The notes below the pieces were generated by a model. That model saw only the letters and a list, made by a program, of their open reading frames with translations, was not told the DNA's origin and searched no databases. This document shows, piece by piece, positions 9,740 to 17,733 of a stretch of 64,000 nt of DNA. Numbering within the stretch: the first letter of the stretch is position 1; each line of letters starts with the position of its first letter. Made by a program: the position numbers and the translations under genes. Source of the DNA: Shewanella denitrificans OS217 (GTDB taxonomy: Bacteria > Pseudomonadota > Gammaproteobacteria > Enterobacterales > Shewanellaceae); NCBI RefSeq assembly GCF_000013765.1, contig NC_007954.1:992001-1056000 (forward strand), written 5' to 3'.

Positions 9740-9991
9740 TTATTCATCCTCGTCGCGGACAAAATGAATGTTAGTAAAACCAAAGCGAGCAAATTCTGTT
9801 TTACGGTAATCTTTTTCAGCCTTAGCGCCTTTTCTAGAGGTCATAGCAATTTGTTGCTCCATGGCCAAAAAACCTTTTAAGTCTATACCTTCGGCTTCGG
9901 CTACCGCCTCGTATAAATCATGGTGCTTGTCATAGCTAAAGGCCATGGTTTTAGTTTTGCCTTTAAAGGTGTATGAAACTGTGCGTGCCAT
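9740..9991 (-). CDS. DUF2960 family protein
   Basis: 83 residues, MARTVSYTFKGKTKTMAFSY at the start, strongly charged, cytoplasmic. It matches the DUF2960 family of Vibrio and Shewanella as I recall it, whose function is unknown. It is immediately upstream of the RDD gene on the same strand. Confidence 0.75.
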   Translation of the reverse strand: MARTVSYTFKGKTKTMAFSYDKHHDLYEAVAEAEGIDLKGFLAMEQQIAMTSRKGAKAEKDYRKTEFARFGFTNIHFVRDEDE

Positions 9992-10093
9992 TGTGGCTCC
10001 TAAATAATACTGAATTTGTGCTAAAGCGGCCTTGGAACCGCGGAGTTTATTACAAATATGCTGCCATTGTCTGCTTGAACCACAGTTACCAAC

Positions 10094-10603
10094 CTATTGT
10101 TGAGCGGTTGTGTCGAAGGACTCGCTCAAGCGATAACGCATGGCGCAAGCGCCGGGTGGATAACTCGCTAATGAATGTGTTGCATCTTGCCGACTAAATC
10201 CTTGTCGACTCCAATAACCTTGGGCACCTTGCACTGCCACTAAGCAAAGACTTGTGAGGCCTAAGCCATGGGCGGCATCGATTAATCGACTAAGAACCCG
10301 TTTGCCTATGCCTAAACCTTGAGCCTGTGGCAATATTGCTATGTCGTGTAAATACAGGCAGTCAGGCTCTGCCATGGGGGAGAGCAGCTGTTCTAAACCT
10401 ATACTTACCCCTTCTTTCCAAGGGTGCGCGAGGCAATAACCCACTAATCGCTGGTTGTGCAGTATAACCAGGCAGGTGTCGGCCCCCAGCAGGTGCTTAT
10501 TTTGCAATACGGCTAATGATTCAGGTTCAAGCTCTGTGTAGCACTGAGCTTGAATGGCTAAAATGTCAGGCCAATCCGTTATCTGTATAGGGCGCAGCTG
10601 CAT
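10094..10603 (-). CDS. GNAT family N-acetyltransferase
   Basis: About 169 residues from ATG 10601-10603 (MQLRPIQITDWPDILAIQ). The acetyl-CoA binding motif A is LPQAQGLGIGKRVLSRLID (Q-x-x-G-x-G), and the C-terminal SLCLVAVQGAQGYWSRQGF is the usual beta-strand/aromatic segment. The substrate cannot be told. The frame is open for 20 more codons upstream (TTG 10663, ATG 10645), and none of the candidate starts has a clear ribosome site, so the start is uncertain. Confidence 0.8.
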   Translation of the reverse strand: MQLRPIQITDWPDILAIQAQCYTELEPESLAVLQNKHLLGADTCLVILHNQRLVGYCLAHPWKEGVSIGLEQLLSPMAEPDCLYLHDIAILPQAQGLGIGKRVLSRLIDAAHGLGLTSLCLVAVQGAQGYWSRQGFSRQDATHSLASYPPGACAMRYRLSESFDTTAQQ

Positions 10604-10837
10604 GATGAATAGAGAGACAGTCGTTATTGAAAGCGTGGCGCTCATTATAACTAAAGCGTGCAAATAACCAAAGCCCAGCCTTCAACTGATTAAGACTAGG
10701 CTTTGGTAACTTGCGATCATTGATTTATCTATTACAGCCCAAGTGCACGACCAAGTGTAAGAAGCGAGTGAAAATCGATCGCTTTTGAACTCGTTTTTGG
10801 ATAAAAATGAGCTAGAAAATTTACACTGAACTTGTCT

Positions 10838-10884
10838 GAAAAAACCAGTTGCTGAAATTTCTGCATACAGGCTTGTCATGCCCC
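10838..10884 (-). repeat. Repeat A, partial copy (A1)
   Basis: Repeats the left boundary of copy A2: a CCAGT-TGCTGAAAT-TCTG block followed by CATACAGGCTTG-CATG. It stops before the hairpin part. It lies 67 bp left of A2 and probably is a truncated copy. Confidence 0.7.
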
Positions 10885-10950
10885 GTTTTTTCATAAAAGT
10901 CTCGTAGATACAACGACTTTTATGAGGTCAAGACTCGTCGCTGAACGCTT

Positions 10951-11138
10951 GAAAACCAGTCGCTGAAATATCTGTATACAGGCTTGCCATGGCATTCGCT
11001 CAATGACACGCAGCAAGTCCGTCCTTGGATGCTCGAACATCCCGTCCATGGGATGGACGGTCGTCTCGCAAATTACCATGGCTCACCTTTTAGCATTCGT
11101 GCAATCTGTTAGCTCTTAAAATCTAGTCCCAGCCTATG
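10951..11138 (-). repeat. Repeat A, full copy (A2)
   Basis: Left boundary TATACAGGCTTGCCATGG; GACACGC core; a perfect hairpin CCGTCCAT-GGG-ATGGACGG at 11042-11060; then the invariant GGTCGTCTCGCAAA, an ATG (minus strand, 11077-11079) with upstream AAAGGTGAGCC, and the right boundary GTTAGCTCTTAAAATCTAG. On the minus strand a 62-codon frame starts MVICETTVHPMDGM. This copy continues directly into repeat B, as A8 does. Confidence 0.85.
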
Positions 11139-11420
11139 TTAAACCTAACAGTACACTCCCAGGTTGCAACAATTACCCTCGAAGTTTCCGAAATACGATG
11201 ATTAAAATACCGTGTAACCATCAGGGATGATGGTTAAGGCTCGTAGGGCACATGGATGTGCCGTCGAGCCGTTAGGTATTTTCTTCGTCTTATGAGGATC
11301 AACAACTTCGCGGGCGGCACAGGGGTGTTCCAAGAGGGGAGAATGCTGTTGTTTTCCCCTCTTGGCCAGTGCAGAGTGGAACCCTGCGACTTTGATCCAA
11401 ACGAAGTTTGGACATCTTGC
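11139..11420. repeat. Repeat B, copy 1 (structured, about 280 bp)
   Basis: Shares most of its sequence with 53863-54151. Four hairpins are visible: 11217-11234 (ACCATC/GATGGT), 11238-11270 (nested GGCTCG/CGAGCC and GGCACA/TGTGCC), 11330-11365 (CCAAGAGGGGA with TTCCCCTCTTGG) and 11396-11412 (TCCAAAC-GAA-GTTTGGA). The latter two differ from copy 2 by paired substitutions. A 78-codon minus-strand frame (11202-11438) is open through it, but codon differences to copy 2 are almost all non-synonymous, so I do not call a CDS. Confidence 0.8.
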
Positions 11421-11511
11421 AAACAAGCTTTGGGGCATAAATGATTTATGCTCCGTGGCACATTTTTGGACAAAAGTTTTTATACACCAAAATAACTTAA
11501 TTCCAGTGTTG

Positions 11512-11662
11512 CGAGTACAGGCTTACCATGTAATTTACTCATCGACACACGTAAATACATCCCTGTAGCTCGCTTCGACGTCCTGTCTCAGACGGTCGTC
11601 TCGCAAATCATCATGGTTCACCTTTTTAGCATTGGCGTATCTGTTAGCCTGAAAAGATTGCC
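11512..11662 (-). repeat. Repeat A, full copy (A3)
   Basis: GAGTACAGGCTTACCATG, then TTTACTCATCGACACACGTAAAT (stem ATTTAC/GTAAAT at its arms), CCCTGTAGCTCGCTTCGACG, a small hairpin with GTC/GAC arms around 11585-11593, GACGGTCGTCTCGCAAA and the GTTCACCTTTTTAGCATT boundary. The minus-strand frame after the conserved ATG ends after eight codons, so this copy cannot encode a protein. Confidence 0.8.
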
Positions 11663-11797
11663 AACCTGATTTTAGCTATCGATAAGCATCCAGCGCGATC
11701 AGATTAAACTCGTTTTTTGACATAAATGAGTCAGCGCTAAAACTCTGAAAATGATTGTTTGCATTAGAGAAAGTATGGCAGTCAAATATGTATTAAT

Positions 11798-11820
11798 GCT
11801 CTCTTAAAGCACTTGTTAGC
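11798..11820 (-). other. Half attC-like site at cassette 3' end
   Basis: On the minus strand, AGCTAACAAGTGCTTTAAGAG begins inside the stop codon of the HEPN gene (TAA within GCTAAC). It matches the left part of the intact attC-like site at 12539-12655 (GTAACAAGGCATTTAAGAG). A stop codon buried in the first core box is typical of integron cassettes. I cannot find a convincing right half, so this site looks decayed or truncated by the neighbouring A repeat. Confidence 0.5.
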
Positions 11821-12514
11821 TATTTAACTCACGTAAAAGTACTTCAGCTAAACCAACACCAATTTCCAGTTGTTCATAGTCAAAATTTTCAGTCGTTGAA
11901 TGGACCTGATGGTTTCGAATCATTCGTAACTTGGTTAATCTTTCAAATTGTTCCCAACTGATTTCGCCCGTTTTTTCAAGCTGTTCCCACTTGAACGTAT
12001 GGCCAGCTGAAATCTTATGTATTTTGAACTTTTCATGGATACTTGACTCTAGTTGGTTCCAAAGCAGTATTAGATTCTCAATACTGACCGCTTTGTTTAC
12101 CTTTTCTGTTTCAACGCCAAATAAATTGTTCAGTAAAACCGCTGCTATCTGTCTATATGCCTTTAAGTAACGACGATCGACAGATAACCCTGTTCCATCA
12201 TGATAAAGTTGATTTCGGATTCGATGGTAATGTTCAATATCACCCTCATCTAGACCTATTAGCTTGGACGAAGCATTTTTAAACAGCAACTCGACCATTT
12301 TTGGAAAGCTATTACCTGCTTCATCTTTTTCCTTTCGAGAAAATTTAAACCCTGATAGTTTTTCGGGCAGAGATAAAAAGGTTCGTATTGATGTTTCTGC
12401 CGAGTTATCAATGCTAATGAAAGCTATTCTCGAATCAAATGCAGAACCTAATTCGATATGCGAGTCTGCATGACGGAGCAATTCTAATGCTCCAGAAGCC
12501 CACGTATTTTCCAT
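11816..12514 (-). CDS. Cassette protein with two HEPN-type RNxxxH motifs
   Basis: 232 residues, not assigned to a named family. Two copies of the HEPN active-site signature R-N-x-x-x-H occur exactly 100 residues apart: RNQLYH (100-105) and RNHQVH (200-205). Each sits in a helical region, suggesting two HEPN domains or a duplicated one. HEPN proteins are commonly RNases in toxin-antitoxin, abortive-infection and CRISPR systems; an RNase role here is an inference. GGAG lies six bases before the ATG. The gene is packed like an integron cassette: 24 bp after an attC-like site, with its stop inside another attC-like half. No antitoxin (MNT nucleotidyltransferase) is adjacent. Confidence 0.7.
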   Translation of the reverse strand: MENTWASGALELLRHADSHIELGSAFDSRIAFISIDNSAETSIRTFLSLPEKLSGFKFSRKEKDEAGNSFPKMVELLFKNASSKLIGLDEGDIEHYHRIRNQLYHDGTGLSVDRRYLKAYRQIAAVLLNNLFGVETEKVNKAVSIENLILLWNQLESSIHEKFKIHKISAGHTFKWEQLEKTGEISWEQFERLTKLRMIRNHQVHSTTENFDYEQLEIGVGLAEVLLRELNS

Positions 12515-12538
12515 CGATACTCCAAACTACTTTGAAAT

Positions 12539-12655
12539 GGCTAACTCCGCATCAAGGTACGAGCTACGCTAACCTAAACTATTGAGCGATAGGTACAATA
12601 GTTGACTAGAAGTGAAACGGCCAAGCGTTGATGTCACTCTTAAATGCCTTGTTAC
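12539..12655 (-). other. attC-like recombination site (VCR type)
   Basis: 117 bp. On the minus strand it starts GTAACAAGGCATTTAAGAG, continues GTGACATCAACGC (compare GGGACTGTCAACGCGTGGC of Vibrio cholerae repeats, from memory) and ends CTTGATGCGGAGTTAGCC. The arms GCATTTAAG and CTTGATGC pair with an extrahelical base, as in attC hairpins. Length and layout fit the VCR class. The HEPN gene starts 24 bp after the GTTAGCC core, the normal distance for a cassette. Confidence 0.7.
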
Positions 12656-13081
12656 AAACCATTTAACTGCGATATAGCGTATTCAGGCAGTTCTTCAGAA
12701 AGAAATGTGGCCAGTCATTACAAAAACAATAACATAATGCATTTTCGGCATGTGCTCAAGCGAGATTGTGAGGGTGTGTTGCTAGAAAGCCGATATCGCT
12801 GGAGTTTATGGAAACGGATTGGCTAAATCGGCGGATTTCCTTCAAAAACAGTGATTTTTATCTAAACGGTAACTCTGATGCTAATGAGAGGGTGTAGGAC
12901 TAAATGGCTCGAGTTGATTTATTGAATTAGGCAGCTGGGATGATACGCCCGAGCCCATAGGGGCATCTGCTTACCTGACAAAGAGGCGTCGCCACTCGGG
13001 ACGTTAGCCCAATGGTCGAGGTCACCTTGTAACGAACACAAGCGCCAAAGTGACCATTGTATTGTCAGTTATCAAACTCTA
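12656..13081. other. Gene-free stretch with folded GC-rich block
   Basis: 426 bp between the attC-like site and the 3' end of the carboxypeptidase gene. The left two thirds shows nothing I can name; a short open frame there has no ribosome site and no recognisable product. The right part (12948-13055) folds well: CCCGAG/CTCGGG arms enclosing GCCC-ATAG-GGGC and GGCG-T-CGCC, then GGTCACCTTGT paired with ACAAG and GTGACC. It may be a recombination site remnant or a small RNA; I cannot assign it. Confidence 0.4.
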
Positions 13082-13791
13082 TTAACGACTCACACTTAGG
13101 TAGCGCTGGCTCAAGTGTTGGCGTAAATAATCCCCGTTTAAGATTTCTCCTGTCGCTTGGCGCATTAATTCATCGGTACTCAATAAACTGCCCTTTGACC
13201 AAATATGCTTATCTAGCCAAGTAAAAATAGCCTCAAATTGACCTGTGCGCAGCATAGGCTCAAGTTCACCTATGCTTTGCTCCATCGCAAAACGTAATTG
13301 AGCAGCATACATAGCCCCTAAGGTGTAGCTAGGGAAGTAACCCAGTTCGCCTAAGGTCCAATGAATGTCTTGCATGCAGCCATTCTTATAATCGCCATCG
13401 GTATTAATACCCAATAGCGACTGCATCTGGCTGGACCAAAAATCTGGCAGCTCGCTGACTTCAAGGTTGCCTTCAATGAGGGCTTTCTCGGCTTCAAAGC
13501 GCAGTAAAATATGGCAAGGGTAGGTGACTTCATCGGCATCGATACGAATGCGGCTAGGTTCTACCTTGTTGTACAGCCCCGCGAGTGTATTGGCTGAAAA
13601 ATTACAGCCCAAGTGTTGGTTTATTTTTGGCGCAATGAAGCTCAGGAAACCTTGACTATGACCCAGCTGCATTTCAAAAAACAGGCTTTGGCTCTCATGG
13701 ATAATGGAATGGACCCATCCACTTTTAATCGGCCTCGCAATGGGCCACGATGTAGTTGCTAAAACTCATCAACAAAGAGGACGGGTCCACC

Positions 13792-14808
13792 ATGAAGATT
13801 ACTACAGTTGGTTTAGATATCGCAAAGTCTGTTTTTCATTTTGTTGGTGTAAACAAAGCGGGAAAACTAGTCAAAAAGAAGATGATAAAGCGTAAAGACT
13901 TGCTCCACTTTCTTGCTCAGATAGAGCCCTGCCTGGTCGTCATGGAAGCCTGTGGTGGAGCAAATTACTGGGCAAGGGAATTTGAGAAAGTAGGCCATCA
14001 AGTCAAATTAATAGCACCTCAGTATGTTGTTCCCTACAGGCAGGGAAATAAAAATGACTATAACGATGCACTTGCTATAGCGGAAGCAGCCCAAAGACCT
14101 AACATGCGCTTTGTACAACCTAAGCCCGCAGAGCAACAAGATATTCAGATGTTACACCGAATGAGAGAAAGGCTTAGCAAGCAGTCTACTGCACTGGTTA
14201 ATCAGGTCAGAGGAATGCTCGCTGAGTACGGGATTGTCATCACAAAAGGAAAAGCGTCTTTTAGGTCAAAACTGCCAGATATTCTAGAAAACGCCGACAA
14301 TGAGTTAACCGCCAAAGGTAGAAGCATTTTCTATCAACTGTACGAAGAGTTTAACGGTATCGAGGAGCGGCTTAAACGCTGTGACAATCAGGTGCAGCAA
14401 GAGACGAAGAACAATCATGTATGTCAGCGTTTAGAAAGTGTACCAGGTATCGGTCCTGTAACAGCAACTGCATTTTATGCCGCAGTAGGAGAAGGCAAAG
14501 ACTTTACTAATGGCAGGCATTTTTCTGCATGGTGCGGCCTAGTGCCAAAACAGCACAGCAGTGGCGGTAAAGATAATTTGCTGGGGATCAGTAAACGCGG
14601 CAATGCTTATCTTCGAACTTTATTTATCCATGGAGCAAGAGCTGTCCTTTACCATAGTGATGGTAAAGGAGATAGATTTAGTCGCTGGGCAATAGCACTT
14701 GCAGAAAGGCGAGGATTTAACAGAGCTTGCGTTGCAGTGGCTAACAAGCTAGCGCGAATAGCATGGGTCATTGCAGCAAGAGAGGATGAATATCGGATGG
14801 CAGTATAA
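13792..14808 (+). CDS. IS110/IS1111-family transposase
   Basis: 338 residues. The N-terminal RuvC-like DEDD catalytic domain shows GLDIAKSVFHF (first Asp), VVMEACGGANYWA (Glu) and DYNDALAIAEAA (Asp pair). The C-terminal Transposase_20 domain shows the helix-hairpin-helix SVPGIGPVTATAF and the conserved serine region HSSGGKDNLLGISKRGN. The frame appears intact. ATG 13792 is preferred over an upstream in-frame ATG because family members start MxxxxVGLDIAK and AGGA lies upstream. These recombinases use a structured non-coding RNA encoded by the element to choose the target. Confidence 0.93.
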   Translation: MKITTVGLDIAKSVFHFVGVNKAGKLVKKKMIKRKDLLHFLAQIEPCLVVMEACGGANYWAREFEKVGHQVKLIAPQYVVPYRQGNKNDYNDALAIAEAAQRPNMRFVQPKPAEQQDIQMLHRMRERLSKQSTALVNQVRGMLAEYGIVITKGKASFRSKLPDILENADNELTAKGRSIFYQLYEEFNGIEERLKRCDNQVQQETKNNHVCQRLESVPGIGPVTATAFYAAVGEGKDFTNGRHFSAWCGLVPKQHSSGGKDNLLGISKRGNAYLRTLFIHGARAVLYHSDGKGDRFSRWAIALAERRGFNRACVAVANKLARIAWVIAAREDEYRMAV

Positions 14809-15079
14809 AGATCCAAAGCCGATGTTGATGTTTTAACGATAATTTTTTACCAACCACCAAGTTGCTTAGACACTTGATTTGATGATGAGACAGTCAGACT
14901 GATCTACTTAAAACCTTTTTTCGGCATAGGCTCTAAAGAAGCCGTAAGGATGATAAGGAAAGTAGAAGCACATATCCATCAGGGCCAGAGGTAATCTCAT
15001 AAATAGGCCGAATATATGGGTGCAATGAACTCTTCTCAAAATTAATATCGAATGCCTTGCAAACCGGATGGGTCCATAT
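14809..15079 (+). ncRNA. Candidate IS1111 bridge/seek RNA region
   Basis: 271 bp between the transposase stop and the right end with no plausible CDS. IS1111-group elements are known to encode their guide RNA here. Two nested hairpins are visible: 14904-14965 (CTACTT/AAGTAG, then CCTT..CGGC with GCCG.AAGG) and 14971 to about 15018 (CATAT/ATATG, then GGCC/GGCC) with an internal loop holding ATCCATCAG. ATCCAT is complementary to six bases of the reconstructed target (ATGGAT, including the AT core), but a six-base match is weak evidence. Exact ends are unknown. Confidence 0.45.
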
Positions 15080-16023
15080 ATGCCCATTGAACGGGCCGCT
15101 CCTGCGGGCTGACCGCGCCATTCAAGGGGTAAACCTTGTTCATAACGGGCATGGCCTGTCTCATGGATGATCCCCATCAAAGCACTAGTAAAGTCATGAC
15201 TTTGATAGCGAGTGGTTAGGCGAATGTCCCCGGGAATGCCACCACAAAATGGGTGGCTGCTGCTGTCCAGCCTGCCTTGATTAAAATCAAAGCCTAAGGT
15301 GTTCATGACATCCCTGCCTAAGGTCTCTTGGGCGCCAATATCATAGTGGCCATCAAGCGCTGTGATGGTGTGGCTCGACTGGCGAGTGCGTGCATCATCG
15401 ATAAGACTTGGCAGCCAGAGTTTCATTTTATCGAAGGTTTGGGCAAGTTGAGTGCTTGATGTGCCAGATTCAAACCTTTGGAGCAGGGCATCATAGGGGC
15501 TGACATTGAGGGCCTTAGCGCGAATATGCGCCTCTTCGCGGGTGATGGCAATAACGGCTTCAAGGTTAGGTTTAAAGCCTTGCCAGTCATTGTTTATTCG
15601 CTGCTCTCGCCAAGCATTCTCACACTGATAACCAATGCGTGTCTTGGCCTCGACTAATTCTTTGGGAATAACACTGGCTTGTAAATATTGATGCTGCATC
15701 TCGGCTAAGTTTGCTTTTTGCATCATTGAAAGCGGCTCACCGAGTGCGCTATGTATGGCATCTTCAAGCATGGGGTGGGTCTTAAGCTCATGAATGTGCG
15801 AGGCTAACTCCGCCATGGCAGCAGCTCTGCCTTGACTGCCGCCCATGGGCATCATGGTGGCTTGGTCCCAATCTCCTAGGGCATTAAAATGCTCAAAACG
15901 GGCGATTTTTTGATAGTGGGCCTCAAGAAAATGATACTGAGGAGAACTTGATACTGGCGACATACTAAATGGTCCTAGGCAGGCAATGGCGGTTTTGTAC
16001 CGACTCGCTGTGATGATGTTGGC

Positions 16024-16770
16024 TTATGGTGCCATATTTTGGGTGTATTTATCGATAACGCGCTGTATTTCAACGCTTTGTTTGAGTGTTTGAATCGCGC
16101 TATTAATTGAAGGTAATAAATGGCTATGCTCTTTTCTTAGGCGTATCACCAGATCGCCGCTGGAATGAATGGCCGCTAAACTAATGGGTAAATCTAATTT
16201 TTTGGCCCAATAGCGCGCAGGATAATCCCCTGATATGGCGGCTTCAATTCTGCCTTTTTGCAATGCGAGGATAAGCTCTCGTTCAGATTTGAAATCCACT
16301 CGAACAAAGTCAGCGTCATCCTTATATAAGTAGCCAAACACTGTGCCTATTGGCTGACCCTTTATCGCCGATAATGACTGCCACTTGGCAGCGTTTTCAG
16401 GCAATACTATGATGTTCTCGACGATGGGCATAATTGGAATCGACTGCACAAATTGCGGGTTAATCTCCTCCCCTGCAAACCAGCTAGGACTGACAACATC
16501 GAAATCCAGATCGCCATTTTTAAGTGCTTGGTTAGTCCGTTTAGGAGGAAAGTTGTTTACCTTAGATTTTATCTTAGCCATAGCGAGTATTTTGGGAATA
16601 CTCTCGCTAAGGATCCCAGGCTCTTGTAGATTATTAGCAATGGAATAGGGGTACCAGCTATTTGAACCGTTAACATTATAATTAAGTACGGTTTCGGCCA
16701 GACTTGAGTTTGAAAATAGGCAATAAAAGATCGCAAAATTGAACAGTAAAGAAAATTTGAATAAATGCAA
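16024..16770 (-). CDS. Periplasmic solute-binding protein, family 3 type
   Basis: 248 residues with a signal peptide (MHLFKFSLLFNFAIFYCLF...LAE). The fold follows the amino-acid binding SBP_bac_3 family: early SWYPYSI segment, NGDLDFDVVSP near residue 110, lobe-crossing LILALQKGRIEAAISGDYPA, and an RVIDKYTQ-like C-terminal helix. No permease or ATPase gene is adjacent; Shewanella has many such orphan proteins, some of which act as sensors. The ligand is unknown. Confidence 0.78.
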   Translation of the reverse strand: MHLFKFSLLFNFAIFYCLFSNSSLAETVLNYNVNGSNSWYPYSIANNLQEPGILSESIPKILAMAKIKSKVNNFPPKRTNQALKNGDLDFDVVSPSWFAGEEINPQFVQSIPIMPIVENIIVLPENAAKWQSLSAIKGQPIGTVFGYLYKDDADFVRVDFKSERELILALQKGRIEAAISGDYPARYWAKKLDLPISLAAIHSSGDLVIRLRKEHSHLLPSINSAIQTLKQSVEIQRVIDKYTQNMAP

Positions 16771-16878
16771 TTTTATTACCTTGAAAAATAGAACAGTGAA
16801 CGTCAGGTATATCAGATGTTCACTGGATATAAAAGGCTTAATGAGAACAAGTATTCAATTTTATATCAGCGAGATAAG

Positions 16879-17604
16879 TTATTTAATTAATAGGCACAAT
16901 TGTGCCAAATTATTGTTCGGTGTCAAAATATAGGCTTTATGATGTTTAATCAAAGAAGTCTTTTTATTGCCTTGACTGACGATTAATCCTTGGGCAAGCG
17001 CTTGCTGTGCGAGTACATTTTCATCGCCTCTGAGGTACAAACTTATGGGCTTGATGAGTTCGCCATTGGCGATATGCCCTGCGAGGGCTTTTGCGCTAAT
17101 AATCAGGCTAGACTGACCTTGGCCATCGAGCTTGAGCTTGGTATCTATGTCTGAGTCAGTGATCACCAACCAATCTAACGCTTTCATGGCCTCGATGAGT
17201 TGCCCTAGGGCGTCACCTAAATCTTGAGTCTTGCTGGTGGCCACTTGATACTGACGTACTATGCGGCTGAATAGGTCGGGTAGCTGTGCCCCTGCGCCTT
17301 GGCTTCTGGCATCGCGGATCCATTGGGTGAGATCATCGGCGACAAGCTTTGAGAAACGTTTTTCTTTTAAAGATTCAACCATCCAACTGCAGAGGAAATG
17401 GCTTTCTTGAGCAGGAGTCCGCTTGGCTTTGTGCTGGGATGCTGAAGTAGCCAATGCCTCAAGCCCAGCCTGAGCTAAAACGAGCATAGCTTGATTGTAA
17501 GTTAGAGGTTGCGCTACTGCTTCAGTTGGCATAGTGGTTTCAGATTGCACAGTTGTTGCAGTCGGCACTGTTGTTTCAGGTAGCGCTGGGGTTTCAGATG
17601 GCAT
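16879..17604 (-). CDS. DUF2913-like protein
   Basis: 241 residues from ATG 17602-17604, which has GGAG five bases upstream; a start 13 codons earlier is possible but lacks one. Residues 1-33 are a low-complexity Thr/Glu/Pro/Val run built from imperfect repeats (SETPALPETTVPTATT...). The rest matches my memory of DUF2913 (YNQAMLVLAQAGLEAL, ESHFLCSWMVESLKEKRF, MKALDWLVITD). Function unknown. The repetitive N-terminal extension seems unusual for the family. Confidence 0.6.
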   Translation of the reverse strand: MPSETPALPETTVPTATTVQSETTMPTEAVAQPLTYNQAMLVLAQAGLEALATSASQHKAKRTPAQESHFLCSWMVESLKEKRFSKLVADDLTQWIRDARSQGAGAQLPDLFSRIVRQYQVATSKTQDLGDALGQLIEAMKALDWLVITDSDIDTKLKLDGQGQSSLIISAKALAGHIANGELIKPISLYLRGDENVLAQQALAQGLIVSQGNKKTSLIKHHKAYILTPNNNLAQLCLLIK

Positions 17605-17733
17605 AGTCACTCCGCCGCGAAGGAAAGGGAAAAGTTGCGGCAAAGTGATTGTATCAAGAAGCGAAATAAAGCGTGATAGTTTTTATGCTATCGACGCTTT
17701 ATCTTAGGGATTTGACTAACCTCAGTGCCAGTA

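Larger units (their letters stand above)
13703..15079 (+). mobile_element. IS110-family (IS1111 group) insertion sequence
   Basis: 1377 bp inserted in the M32 gene. Subterminal inverted repeats ATGGACCCATCC lie at 13709-13720 and, inverted, at 15066-15077. An AT dinucleotide flanks each side (13701-13702, 15080-15081), and joining at AT restores the peptidase reading frame (CTCATGG-AT-GCCC on this strand). Subterminal repeats, a 338-residue DEDD-type transposase and a long non-coding region after the transposase fit the IS1111 group. There is no long target duplication. No second copy was noticed in the window. Confidence 0.88.
13082..15963 (-). pseudogene. M32 carboxypeptidase (Taq family), split by IS element
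   Basis: Zinc carboxypeptidase gene in two pieces. The N-terminal piece (15963-15080, about 294 codons) starts MSPVSSSPQYHFLEAHYQ and holds the active-site HETGH motif near residue 267, ending ...AARSMG. The C-terminal piece (13700-13082) resumes HESQSLFFEMQLGHSQGF and ends normally. Joined, they give about 500 residues, the usual M32 length, in one frame with no other lesion seen, so the insertion looks recent. The intact enzyme would trim C-terminal residues from peptides in the cytoplasm. Read-through into the IS would give a 351-residue N-terminal fragment lacking the second half of the active site. Confidence 0.92.

Noticed and set aside
11202..11438. 78-codon minus-strand ORF through repeat B copy 1 (and 53930-54178 in copy 2)
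   Set aside because: The two frames align, but their differences are mostly non-synonymous while hairpin pairing is kept; treated as structured repeat and not as CDS.
12644..12826. 60-codon plus-strand ORF next to the attC-like site
   Set aside because: It starts within the attC-like sequence, has no ribosome site and no recognisable product.
14908..15079. C-terminal tail of the N-terminal M32 fragment running into the IS
   Set aside because: This part of the frame is IS sequence read in the opposite strand; the protein-like appearance (FFRAYAEKRF) is accidental.
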